64,000 bases of DNA from Ascoidea asiatica (taxonomy: Eukaryota > Ascomycota > Saccharomycetes > Ascoideales > Ascoideaceae): contig BCKQ01000027.1 of the NCBI GenBank assembly GCA_001600695.1, positions 41,240 to 105,239 of the forward strand. Direction: 5' to 3'. Below, one piece after another: positions 10,904 through 22,300 of this stretch. The number at the start of each line of letters is the position of its first letter. Within the stretch, counting starts at the first letter, position 1. Under the pieces are notes generated by a model, which worked only from the letters and a program-made list of their open reading frames with translations, had not been told where the DNA came from and did not search any database. The translations under genes were made by a program, and so were the position numbers.

Positions 10904-12967
10904 TTATTTATCTCCAGGTGTAGCAATAACATTTTGTAATGAAGTTTGTTCTTTTTCTCTAAAATATGCATCTTCTTCTGCATCAATAACATCTTTATAA
11001 AAAAATAAATCAACATCTTCTGATGGTAAAATTTCTGTTTTATATCTAAATTTATATCCAAGATATAATCCAAGAATTATTGGTATACCAATATATCCAC
11101 AAATAAATGATTTATAATCAAAATCTGTACCTTCTCCAAGATCTAAAAAAACTGTATAATTTTTTATAATAACTAATAATAATACCATAAATATACCAAA
11201 ATATGTTGTATATGGTGCTCCTGGTGCAACATAATATAATTCTTTTTTTCTATCAATACCTTGTGCTTCAAGTGCTTTTACAAATCTTAAATGTGAAACT
11301 AAAATACTAAACCATGCAAAAAATCCAAAAACTGTTGTAACTGAAACAAAATATGTAAAAATATCTGAGGATGATGTTGCTGCATTCATATATCCTAATA
11401 ATGTAAATGACGATGTAAATGCTAATGCATATAATGGTACTCCTCTTTTATCTGTATATGAAAATACTTTTGGTGCCATTTGTGATATTGATAATCCATA
11501 TAAAGCTCTAGTGGAAATATAAATATCTGCATTTGATGCTGAAAATACAAATATTAATATACATGCATTAATAATATGTGGTAAAATACTTATACCAGCA
11601 TTTGTAACTGCAATAACAAATGCAGAAGATGCTGCTGATGATGATGTACCACTTTTTGCTAATGTTGTATCATTTGAAGCAATATTCATTCCTAATAATA
11701 ATGATAAAATAATATAAATTGAAACAATTGGCCAATAAATTAAATTATGTGCTTTATAAATATTTCTTCTCATTGGTGATGCAGTTTCTCCAATTGCAAT
11801 AACATAAGATTCTAATCCCATCATTGTATAACAAACTGGTAATAAACATGCTAAAAATGCTGCAAATCTTCCAGGTGCTCCTTCTATAGTTTTATAATCT
11901 TTAAATGCTCCAGGTTCTTTCCAATATCTAAATCCAATTCTATCATGATTTGGTCCTCCACCTAATGTTAAAACTAAAAAAATAAATATAAATGCAATTA
12001 AAACTATAATTTTAAATCCAGAAAGATAATTTATAATTCCTGCATATGTATTTACACCTAAATAATTACATGCAACATCAATAATTATAAAAAATGTTAC
12101 CCAAACTACTGGATTAACTGTATCTCTATCAACCCAATATTGTACTGCTGCTGCTCCTGCTGACATTTGTGATGGTGCAACTAAAATATATTTACATAAA
12201 TATGCAACTCCTGTTGCAAATCCAAATGCTGGATCAACATATCTTGATCCATAACCTGAATATCCATCTGGTAATGGTATATATGTTGCCATTTCACATA
12301 ANGATGTTAAAACAATATAAACAACAACTGCAATTAATAAAAATGCAATAAATAAACTTCCTGGTCCTGCTGTTTTTAATGCACTTGCTGATGATATAAT
12401 CATACCTGTACCAACTGATGATGATAATGCTAAACCTGCTAATGATCCATAACCTAATTTATGAACTAGTCTATGACCTTCGGAAATTGCTAATGGTTTA
12501 CTTGTAACTTGATGTAATTCATATGAAACTTGTCTATATAATGTTGATGATGTACTACTTGTATCTATTGATGCATTATCTGTTGTTTCATTAGTTCTTG
12601 AAATATTTGGAATTATATTATCATCTTTTTTATTTCTTTGATTATTAATTGTACTTGAATTTCCTTGACTTGTAGAAGCTGAATAATTTCCATCCTCATC
12701 TTGTTGTTGTTGTTTAAAAATATTATTTATTAACATATCATCATTATTATCTATACTTGTTTTATCTTCATTAGTATCTATATTATGAACATCTTCACTA
12801 TTACCATGATAAAATGAATTAAATGAATTTCTTCTATTTAAATTTGGTGATGAAGATCTATGATTTAACTTGTAATTATCATTTTTTTTATCGTCTACTC
12901 CAGAATCTTCATCATAATTATTATTAATATTATTATTATTATTATTATTATATGAATAACCTGCCAT
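10904..12967 (-). CDS. Amino-acid permease, YAT family, Dip5-like
   Basis: Twelve-helix amino-acid/proton symporter of the plasma membrane (APC superfamily, yeast amino-acid transporter group). The first helix carries SSSVGTGMIISSASAL, the family's substrate-binding GTG loop, at residues 181-196. Later landmarks are a glycine/Glu motif in helix 6 (MMGLESYVIAIGETASPMRRN) and NADIYISTRALYGLS. The C-terminal region DYKSFICGYIGIPIILGLYLG with FRYKTEILPSEDVD recalls the dicarboxylic amino-acid permease Dip5, so Glu/Asp uptake is the best guess. The soluble N-terminal tail is unusually long (about 160 residues, Asn/Ser/Asp-rich, with poly-Gln) and offers several lysines near NKKDDN. Upstream lies a 4.8-kb ORF-free region rich in candidate regulatory sites. 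Substrate assignment is uncertain. Confidence 0.75.
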   Translation of the reverse strand: MAGYSYNNNNNNNINNNYDEDSGVDDKKNDNYKLNHRSSSPNLNRRNSFNSFYHGNSEDVHNIDTNEDKTSIDNNDDMLINNIFKQQQQDEDGNYSASTSQGNSSTINNQRNKKDDNIIPNISRTNETTDNASIDTSSTSSTLYRQVSYELHQVTSKPLAISEGHRLVHKLGYGSLAGLALSSSVGTGMIISSASALKTAGPGSLFIAFLLIAVVVYIVLTXLCEMATYIPLPDGYSGYGSRYVDPAFGFATGVAYLCKYILVAPSQMSAGAAAVQYWVDRDTVNPVVWVTFFIIIDVACNYLGVNTYAGIINYLSGFKIIVLIAFIFIFLVLTLGGGPNHDRIGFRYWKEPGAFKDYKTIEGAPGRFAAFLACLLPVCYTMMGLESYVIAIGETASPMRRNIYKAHNLIYWPIVSIYIILSLLLGMNIASNDTTLAKSGTSSSAASSAFVIAVTNAGISILPHIINACILIFVFSASNADIYISTRALYGLSISQMAPKVFSYTDKRGVPLYALAFTSSFTLLGYMNAATSSSDIFTYFVSVTTVFGFFAWFSILVSHLRFVKALEAQGIDRKKELYYVAPGAPYTTYFGIFMVLLLVIIKNYTVFLDLGEGTDFDYKSFICGYIGIPIILGLYLGYKFRYKTEILPSEDVDLFFYKDVIDAEEDAYFREKEQTSLQNVIATPGDK

Positions 12968-15308
12968 TTTTTTTTATTGTGTTATTTATTATATATTTAT
13001 TAAAGGTTGAAATAATTAATATAGGTATTAATAACCAATATTTTTTCTTTAAAATCTTATTATTTATTATTTTGATTTCCTTTGAAATTATTTGTTGATA
13101 AGTATCTAAAGTTTGAAAAAGAAATTAAAATACCTCAAATTTAAAGGAGACCCAAAAAGATTGAAATTTATTACTGTTTATATTAATCGATTAAGGAATT
13201 AATATAAGACAAGTCAAAAATAGAAAGGAGTACTTATATATATTTATATATAAAGTATTAATAATTACAAGGATTGAAAAAAAAAGACAATGGGATTGAA
13301 AAGACAATGAAAAAGAAAAAAAGAAGTGAAATAGGTGTAGTTAAATACAGTCTAATATGAAGATTGTAAAAGAAAAAGAGAGGAATAAAAAGATAAAAAG
13401 ATAAAAAAGAATACAACGTTTTAATTGAAAAAAAAAAAGTTGAATAATAGATAAAGTTAAAAGAGAATGTAAAACAAATTTAAGTCAAGGCGAGACCATA
13501 AATATTAATAAGTTAATACAATATTTTACAATAATTAAATTTGTATTTGATTTGAATTCTTTTCAATTACAATATTAAATTGGGAGAAATCAGGGGGGTT
13601 ACTAAGGCTGAAGAAGTTAATAAAACCTTTCAAATAAATATTTATATTGAGTAAGAAGATAAATGATAGTTAACAATCAATTAAAACGCGAATTAAAGTA
13701 ATCATAATCGTTCAAATTTTAAATCAAAATNAGAGAGTAACTTAGAAATTTAGTAAATTCGAACTTTAGTAAAGATTATTAAAGATTATTAGATTAGTAA
13801 AATATCTTAAGTGAAATAAATAAGATTCGAATTTTTAAAAAAGAATATTTCTATACACACTGTACATATAAATTATTAAAAAATAATGGTAAAGATAAAA
13901 TAAATAATAATTAAAAACGTCGATCAATCAACTGAGGTTTATTAAATGAATAAATTTAGCCTATTTTTTTCGAATTGTTTTATCAAATGTTTCGTTGTTA
14001 GGTCAATAATGAGTTAAAAGTTGGGAAGTTTTTAATATTGTGCATTATTGTTAATAATTTAACAATATAACAATATAAATATTACGATATGGCAATATTA
14101 AATAATTAATTGATTCATAAATTAATTATTTTATGTGAGTATTTAGATCAGTAGTCATGTTTATGAACTTTATTAAAGAATCATTGGTGAAACTGGAAAG
14201 TTGATTTTATTCAAGTAAGACAAATAGTATGAGAGAAATTTAGTTGAAATCATATTTAATAGTAACAAAGGAAATATGTTATATCATTTTATCACTGAAT
14301 TATATTGTATTGAAGTTGAAATTGAAAAAAAAATGGTTGCTTTAATTGTGAAATGATATTTATAGTTTTTTAATATAATAATATACAGTATATTAAATAT
14401 ATGAACTATGAGAAATGAGATATTGAATATGAGAAATGATGAATTTAATGATTATAATTTCTCAAAAGATTGATTTTATTTAAATTTCAGTATAATTTTG
14501 GGCGAAACTTTTAGATTTATTTATAGGCGTAGAATTTTGATTTTTTTTTGTAATTTAAATTGAAGAAAATTCCAAATGAAGAGAAAAAGAAAGAAGAATA
14601 AAAAGAAGATCAAGAAAAATCAATTTCGGCATTTATGGAAACCTTTGTGGAAACCAATTTTTTGATTTTGAATAGTGCTAATTAAATTACTACAAATAAC
14701 AAAATTTTAAGGAGTTTCAAAAAAATGTAACTGGGGGACGTTTTTTGTAAATCTTTTGAATAAAAGCCAAGGAATAAAAGCAAAAAAAAAAAAAACGAAA
14801 CAATTTGAATGAATTGAAAACACAATGAATAATCGTCTTTGAAACTGTTGATCGGTTTTGATTATTTTACTTTGTTTAGCTGTTTGATTCGGTTGTTCGT
14901 ATCTTGAAAATTTGGCTGCTTTTGTAGGATTATGTGAAAGTGAATTCAGATAATTTCAAGTAATACTGATAGTTCTTATCTTTTCTTTGGTTGTTCTTCT
15001 TTTTGCAGTTCTTCTTCTTCTTCTTCATCTTCAGACAGATCAAGAGATAGAGTAATTGAAAGTATCTCTTCACAATAAAGGCCCAGACAAAATTCTTAAG
15101 TTTATAATCGCTCAAATAAAAGTGTCGCCATTAAATATTCCCTATGGAATTTTGGCCGGTGGGTGGTGGGCTTATGCTCCATCGTTGCACTGGTCACAAA
15201 CGTAAAAACGCCTCGACCCTAAAAAAAAATAACACAAAGGAATTTTCCGAAGAAAAATAAGAAAAACCGATGAAACGCAGTGATTTACTGGCAAGCATTG
15301 GCCGGGTT

Positions 15309-15322
15309 ACGGCATCTGCCGT
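15309..15322. promoter_or_regulatory. ACGGCA-TC-TGCCGT palindrome (CGG-N6-CCG)
   Basis: A 6+2+6 inverted repeat with CGG and CCG spaced by six bases, the spacing of Ppr1-type Zn2Cys6 binding sites. It sits in the G+C-richer island between the permease and RPN6, about 2.3 kb upstream of the permease and 2.5 kb upstream of RPN6. The regulator is unknown. Confidence 0.4.
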
Positions 15323-15515
15323 TGTGTCGTTTAACTTAAAATTAAATTCCTCCGGTGCCAAAAAAAAAAAAATCCCTGAACATCCGTTCCCGGATTAACC
15401 AGCAGGGTGGGTAGTCGTACGGTAAAGTATAAAAATACAAAAAACTGTATGTAACGGTATGACAGCGGCTTAGTGGGACCAATGCTCTTCTTTTATGGAG
15501 CTGCATCCCCGCTGG

Positions 15516-15611
15516 CACGTGTTGTAAAAGTGGAAAATACGGGATATCATGACCTATTTGGTAATGTTTAAGTATTCAATGTGGCTGTGGATGGCGTATT
15601 CTTATCACGTG
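15516..15611. promoter_or_regulatory. Two CACGTG E-boxes
   Basis: CACGTG occurs at 15516-15521 and again as ATCACGTG at 15606-15611. The second fits the RTCACGTG consensus of Cbf1-type bHLH factors. Two copies within 96 bases is more than expected in DNA this A+T-rich. Confidence 0.4.
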
Positions 15612-15908
15612 TAATATNATTAGTATTATTTCTTGGCTGTTGATCCGGAACTTGGCTTTTCCACGGATAGAATTCATTTGATTGCAACTTTAACTGAGAA
15701 ATCCGTGCAAGGCAATCAGTAAGCTTACGAAAACATAGGCATTTCATACTATTTTATTTCAACACAATTGGCTCTTTTCTTTTCACTTTTATTTCTTTTA
15801 TTTGGGCTTTTTCACTTTATTATAATAATTTCACTATCAATTTAATTTTCATTACACAGTTTAATAATAATTATTATTATTATCAACTGAATATCTAGTT
15901 ATCAGAAT

Positions 15909-16046
15909 AACAATAGGTGATTTATCAAAATAGTATTGTTTTCCGAATTATGAATAACTAATTGAAAAAAAGTATTTACATATTTCCGAACTTTTCAATA
16001 GGCAAAATTTTCAATGAAATTTTAAAACAAATGAGCGCCTATTGTT
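15909..16046. promoter_or_regulatory. Cluster of Rox1-like HMG-box sites
   Basis: CCTATTGTT occurs at 15909-15917 (minus strand) and 16038-16046 (plus strand), with the related CAATAGGC at 15996-16003. The last two form an 8-base inverted repeat, CAATAGGC/GCCTATTG. The core fits YYYATTGTT, the S. cerevisiae Rox1 hypoxic-repressor site. A third exact copy lies far away at 27039-27047. Confidence 0.4.
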
Positions 16047-17526
16047 TTCTCTTGAANAAAAGTGTTATGTCATAAATTATAAAAATGATAATTAAATTCG
16101 CCTGAATTTGTTACTCACAATGAATTCAATTCAATTCAGTTGAATTCACTTAAATCAAATACTTTCACAATTTGCTGCTTTGTTTAAAATGAATAATTCA
16201 CTATGGCTCAAGTAGTGTTTTTTTCTACACCTTAAACTGATTCTCTAATAGTTTTCCCAGTTATGAATTGAAATCAGTTTCTGTTTTTCTATTCTTTATT
16301 ATTAACCAATATTGGGAAATATTTAAATTCTTCTTGGAGTTACAAAACCGAAATTAAAGAATAAGAATAAAGTTTTACTTCAGAACTCCTCCGCCTTGGA
16401 AATAATTTAATTTTAATTATCCACCGCTCACTCGCTCAACGGCCAACGCATGCAGTGCTTAATAAAAATTGTTTTGTAATATAAATGCAGGTAATTTAAT
16501 GTATGTTATCGTACCTTGTACATCTGTGTACACCCTCCTAAAATAAAACCTTATAACTTCATAAAAATATAACTTTATAAAATAAAATAATCTCATAAAA
16601 TATATTTCAGTGTTTTGAGGATTCTTAAAATCTTTTTAAATTAATANCCCCCTACTGTCTGTCCTACTGTCTTAATATAATCAACCTCAATCATTTATTN
16701 AACTCTTCAACAAAACAAGTTTCTTTTATAATTCTACAATAAATATATAAAATATAAATCAAAATTGAAGTATATCAGATTATTCTCACTTGAAATAAAC
16801 GCATTTATGTAATAAAATTATTTTTTTCTTATTGATAGTTTCATTAGTATTACTTTCTTGAAAAACTTTCAATAACCAACTTATGTAACTCAACAACGTC
16901 TTNATAAACTTGCTTGTTAGTCTTATGGATAACAACTAACTTACAAAAATCAATTTTCGTTAATTAGCAACCTTCAAAATTTGACTTTCTTTTTTAAGCG
17001 AACCTTCATTTGTCCNGATTCTTTTTTTACTTTTATGTTTTCTTTTTTTTTCAAATAATTAAATCTTTAAAATTATGATCAACTTTGAAATGATAAACCC
17101 TTTTTTTCTTGTTTTTTACCTTAATTTTTTCCTTAATCTTTTTAAAAATTCAGTTATAATTTTTTTAAGATTCTAATCAATCTCAAAACTCTGAAAATTA
17201 ATGTTTTGTTAACAATTGGTATTTATAATATTCATAATTATCGAATACCTGCCCTAAATCTAAATAAGTAACTTGAATTCAATTAAAATCATACTAACAT
17301 TCAATAACTTAGGTTAATATGAAACTAAACTATTAAAAACAGCATGAATTATCCCTACTTCAATCATCCTTTTGAATTTTGATCTTCTTATATCAATATA
17401 AAACATCATTCAAACTTCAATTATCAATTATCAATATCTGATCAATTCAACAACAAACAGATAAAAGATAAGTAAATGAAAATTAAAAAGGTAATAAGTC
17501 GGTTATTAGTATATCCGGGTTGGCTA

Positions 17527-17534
17527 TCACATGA
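17527..17534 (+). promoter_or_regulatory. TCACATGA E-box variant upstream of RPN6
   Basis: ATCACATGA about 245 bases before the RPN6 start codon; the same octamer occurs in the CFT1 and REX2 upstream regions. Confidence 0.35.
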
Positions 17535-17604
17535 TTATTCCGTAATTGACCGTATCTAAACTTTCTTTGTTACCCTTTTTGTTTTTTGCCTTTTTTAACA
17601 TTTC

Positions 17605-17613
17605 GATGGCAAA
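17605..17613 (+). promoter_or_regulatory. PACE-like proteasome element GATGGCAAA
   Basis: GATGGCAAAAA lies 166 bases before the ATG of RPN6. Proteasome genes in yeasts carry an Rpn4 site: GGTGGCAAA in S. cerevisiae and, as I recall, GAAGGCAAAA in Candida. This sequence is one base from either, at a typical distance, so it is a strong candidate Rpn4-type site. Confidence 0.55.
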
Positions 17614-17778
17614 AATCATTGTAATTTCAAATTAATCTAATAAAAAACAAGTAATAAGTAATAAAGAATACCTCTACAACTTAATCAAGATTCAATTGAA
17701 TAGATTAATAACCAAAAGGTTAAGATAAATATTCATATTTAAGTTTTAAACATAATTCATCTCTAATATTTCTAAAAA

Positions 17779-19059
17779 ATGCCATCTAAAACTGTATTAC
17801 AAGGTAGAGAACTTGTTTCTCAAAAAAATTTTCAAGAAGCTGAATCTTTATATTTATCTATATTAACAACTAAATCTGATGGTATTATTAATGATCATTC
17901 TATTCAAGAAAAAGAAGATTCTTTATTAGATCTTGGTAAATTATATCAAATTACAAATAATTCTCAAAAATTATATCAATTAATACCAACTTCTCGTCAA
18001 GTTCTTTTAACTGTTGCAAAATCAAAAACTTCAAAAATTATTCGTCTGTTAATTGATTTATTTAATGAAATTCCAAATTCAATTGATACTCAAATCTTAG
18101 CAATTAAAGATTCCATTGATTGGGCTAAAAATGAAAAAAGATCTTTTTTAAGACAATCTTTACAATTAAAATTAGCTCAATTATATTTTCAAAAATTTTA
18201 TTTTAATGATTCTTTACAAATTATTAATTCTTTAACTTCTGAATTAAAAAGATTAGATGATAAAAATACTTTAATAGAAGTTCAATTATTACAATCTAAA
18301 GTTTTTTATAATCTAAAAAATTTTGCAAAATCAAAAGCTGCTTTAACAAGTGCAAGAACTTCTGCAAATTCAATTTATTGTTCTTCAAAAATGCAAGCTG
18401 ATTTAGATTGTATGAGTGGTATTTTACATTGTCAAGATAAAGATTTTGAAACTGCTTTTTCTTATTTTTATGAAGCTTTTGAAAATTATAATTCTTTACC
18501 ATGGTCAATTGAATATGAAAAACAAGTTATTAAATTATTAAAATATATATTATTAACAAAAATTATGATGAATAGAAATGAAGATATAATTCAATTATTA
18601 TCAAATAAATTAATAACAACTTCAAAATCTATTCAAAATAATTTAAAAGAATTTGATTCAATCAAACAAATTTCAATTGCTTATAAAAATAAATCTTTAG
18701 AAGAATTTCAAAAAGTTTTAACTGAAACTACAAATGATTTTTTAATAAATTCAAATTTTAAAATTTTATATCATCAATTATTAGAACAAAATTTATTAAA
18801 AATTATTAAACCATATTCATGTGTTGAAGTTTCTCATATTTCACAACTNATAAAACTTGATGAAAAAATTATTGAAAGTAAATTAAGTCAGATGATTTTA
18901 GATAAAATATTCTATGGTGTTTTAGATCAAGGTAATGGTTGGTTATATATCTTTTCTGATAGTACTCATGACAAAAATTATGAAGGTGCTTTAGATTTNA
19001 TAAAAGAAATGAGTATCTCAGTTGATCATTTATATGAGAAAGCTTCAGGTTTAAATTAA
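17779..19059 (+). CDS. RPN6: 26S proteasome lid subunit Rpn6
   Basis: Structural subunit of the 19S regulatory particle lid (PSMD11 homologue), bridging lid and core particle in nucleus and cytoplasm. The full length of 426 aa agrees with the family (about 420-435). N-terminal helical repeats contain conserved blocks such as LDLGKLYQ, FLRQSLQLKLAQLYF, KSKAALTSARTSANSIYC and MSGILHCQDKDFETAFSYFY. The C-terminal PCI domain (about 290-400) has CVEVSHISQ, KLSQMILDKIFYGVLDQGNG and a final helix VDHLYEKASGLN. Residue 90 is a rare CTG codon at a position where the homologues I recall have Ser or Thr. A PACE-like element lies in the promoter. Confidence 0.97.
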   Translation: MPSKTVLQGRELVSQKNFQEAESLYLSILTTKSDGIINDHSIQEKEDSLLDLGKLYQITNNSQKLYQLIPTSRQVLLTVAKSKTSKIIRLLIDLFNEIPNSIDTQILAIKDSIDWAKNEKRSFLRQSLQLKLAQLYFQKFYFNDSLQIINSLTSELKRLDDKNTLIEVQLLQSKVFYNLKNFAKSKAALTSARTSANSIYCSSKMQADLDCMSGILHCQDKDFETAFSYFYEAFENYNSLPWSIEYEKQVIKLLKYILLTKIMMNRNEDIIQLLSNKLITTSKSIQNNLKEFDSIKQISIAYKNKSLEEFQKVLTETTNDFLINSNFKILYHQLLEQNLLKIIKPYSCVEVSHISQXIKLDEKIIESKLSQMILDKIFYGVLDQGNGWLYIFSDSTHDKNYEGALDXIKEMSISVDHLYEKASGLN

Positions 19060-19301
19060 TTTTTAATCTTTCAATTTTCAATCATATAATACTTTATATA
19101 TATATATATTACATCAATATTATATTTTTTCTAATCCAATGATCAATTTGTAAAAGAAAAATTAAGGTTTGTAAAGAAGAATTTAAGAATTTGAAAAAAT
19201 AGAATTTAAGAATATGCTATTATATAATTGTCGAAAAAGAAAAAGAAAAAGAAAATCAAAAAAAATAATAATAAAATAAAAGGAATAGAAAAAACTATTT
19301 A

Positions 19302-22300
19302 TTATACAGAACCAAATCTCTCGAGCAATTTTTGTAACAATAGATTATTTTGATCCAACTTTTCACTTAAAATTCTAATGTTATTAGCAATATTTTCATT
19401 AGTTATCTTTTGAAACTGAAAGTTTTGATCAATTACACCAGCTAAGTTATTCATATAAGCACCATTTTGATCAGAAGCATAAGTATTAATTGGAGTAGAA
19501 TTTTGAAAAGTATTAGAATACGAGTTTAAATTTCCATTTGAAAGTGAGTTATTCTGGATGCTATTTCGGGTGCTATTTGGGATACTATTTTGCATATTAC
19601 TTTGTATATTACTTTGCATGGTATTTTGCATGCCACTTTGAATGCCATTTTGCATATTGTTTTGTATATTATTTTGCATGTTATTTGGTATATTGTTTTG
19701 AAAACTACTTTGCATGTTGTTTTGATAGTTGTTTTGACTAGTGNTTTGANAGTTNTTNTGACTAGTGCTNTGNTANTTGTTCTGACTAGTGCTCTGGTAA
19801 TTGTTNTGACTAGTGCACTGATAGTTGTTTTGACTGGTGTTTTGATAGTTGTTTTGACTAGTGCTTTGAAAGTTGTTTTGGTTATTACTTTGATTATTAT
19901 TTTGAATATTATTTTGAGTAGAATATGAGCTAGGATATTGAGCAGAATATGAAGCAGAATAAGGTGCCGAATAAGGCGCGGAATAAGATGTAGAATAAGG
20001 TGCAGAGTATGAACCATTATTCAATCCAGTATTTGTAGCAGCATTCATATTTGATTGCATAGAAGTAGTACCTCCACTATTCGGAATTGAAATCGGTGTG
20101 GGTATAGAAGCAGACATTTGTCTTCCAGAAGTACCTGAGTATGACTGTGTGATTGAAGATTGTAGAGGCATACCTGGTTTAGACAAGGAAAGTTTTTCTC
20201 CAGAAAGTAAAGTAATGGTGCTTTCATCAAAAAGTGGGCTAGCATCTTTTGGTTTCTTCAGCATACTTGGATCCACATTAACTTCTTTAAACTCCTCACC
20301 ATTAAATACTCCTGGATTGAAAAAACTCAATAAACCGCCAAATTCTTTCATTGTAGCATTGATAATTGCGAGCTCATTAAAAAATGTTTGAGCTCTTGTT
20401 ATTCGAATATTCTCATGTAATGCACTTAATAGAAATGTCAACACTTTTATTATTTTTTTTAATTTTTTATGAGTTAATTCAAATGTAAAACCGTTTGGTA
20501 GCATACTAATATCAATCATATCTGTGAATTCAGCCAAATCAGCTCTTAAGCTTTGAATATCTTCCATTATAAAAGGAAGGGTTTGACGGGGCCCGCTAGG
20601 AGTAGAACTTGTTTGATTATTTATATTTTCACCGAAATGATATGCATTTTTCATAATCTCGTCAGCTTGTGTATTAATTTCATTTATGTTTTTGAGTAAT
20701 AAGGCACAATTTAGCTTTTTTGGAACACTAGTAGTATTTTTAGCTTTTTTATTTACTCTCTTTTTAGCTGGTTTGGCATTTGTATTTCTACTTCTTGTTC
20801 TAGAAGGTTTTTCTACAACATTAGACTTAGCTACTTGACTTGAATTTTGTCTTCTAGGAGTTTTAGTTGTTGTTGTTTCTTGAGGATTCAACCTGGAGCT
20901 AGACAATTCAGGCGAAGTAGAAACGGTAGCATTTGAAGTGTCACTCAATGGACCATTCGCTAGATTGCTTGAGTTGTTGGGTCTGTTGTTATTTGCAGTT
21001 GAAAAAGTAACATGATTGGTATTATTACTTTCATTAACACTTGGATTATTTAAAACACTTAAGGACATTGGACTTTGAGTTTGAAAATTTCCTTGTATAG
21101 GACCATTTCGATTTGTTATATTAGATATATTAGACTGGTTGTAAGGATTACTCGTGGAAGAGGTTGAAGGTAGAATATTATTATTTCCTTGATTGTAAGT
21201 ATTGTTTGACGGATTTGAATTAGTAAGAGGAGGTAAACTATGAGTCGAAGAATACTTTTTATCTTTGTATTTATAAAGAGACTCTATTGGAGGTAATACT
21301 GGTACATTTGAGTTATTATTATTTCCATCAGAAGGAGGGATTAAAATCGGATTAAGAATAACAGTTCGAGGTTCAAAAATTGATGGAAAGTCAGATGGAA
21401 AGTTTGATGGAAATTTTGATGGAAGTTTTGAAGGAAGTTTTGATGGAAGTTTTGAAGCTTTTTCTTTATAATTTAAAACAGGTTTTTCTTCTAGTTTTTT
21501 TTCAACTTCAGGTATGTCTAAAGGAAATTTCCATCTTTTATTTCTACTTTCTATAATGAATGAATCAACTTCCTCTTCTGATGTTTCTTCAAGAACATTC
21601 ACAATTCTCAAAACATACTTAGAAATTTTAGCTTCAGATATTGGAGAAGGTTGTACCTTTTGAATTCTAAATGAATTATCTCCTTCTTCAGCTAATTTTT
21701 TTCTTTCAAATCCTTCAATATAGCTATCTGTAGTAAAAGATTCAGAAATAGTCCCTTCATCTTCAGGAGGTAATGAACCTTCTTTATTTAAGGTTTTGTT
21801 TACTAAAGCTTCTGCAGAAGTTTTATTACTTGAAAAAGTAACCTGTCTTTTATTATAATCTTGTTCCAAATCANAATATTTATAAAGAATTTTGCTATAA
21901 GGATCTAAATGAATTAAAGATTTATCATCTTTTCTATAATAATTAACATCTAAAATTTCATTAATATCATTTCTACTTAAATAAAAACCAACTTGATCAG
22001 TTTCATTTTCCGGGTCAAAGAGTTCTTCATTATTGCTATTTTTATAAATAGGAATTTTAATTTGATCTTTTTTACTTTTTATAGGAACATAATGACTTTT
22101 TTTTTCTTTAATTTGATCTTGATTTTTATCATCATCATCATAAGGTACAAAATTTGGATTATGAATAAGAACTTTATTAGCTAATCTAAAAACAGAAACT
22201 TCTCTATAATGTTTTTGAAAATCACTTCTTGCATATCTTAAAGTTATATCAGGATAACGAATATATAAATTAATTTTTTTCATATATTTATTAAAAATTT

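Larger units (their letters stand above)
12968..17778. other. 4.8-kb ORF-free region between permease and RPN6
   Basis: Long divergent intergenic region. No ATG-initiated frame of useful length, tRNA or known small RNA was recognised. Most of it is strongly A+T-rich, but a block of higher G+C at about 15120-15730 and short blocks near 16380-16480 and 17510-17560 contain palindromes and E-boxes listed separately. The part near 12968-13700 is purine-rich and could be a long permease 5' leader. A centromere or an unannotated non-coding RNA cannot be excluded. Confidence 0.5.
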
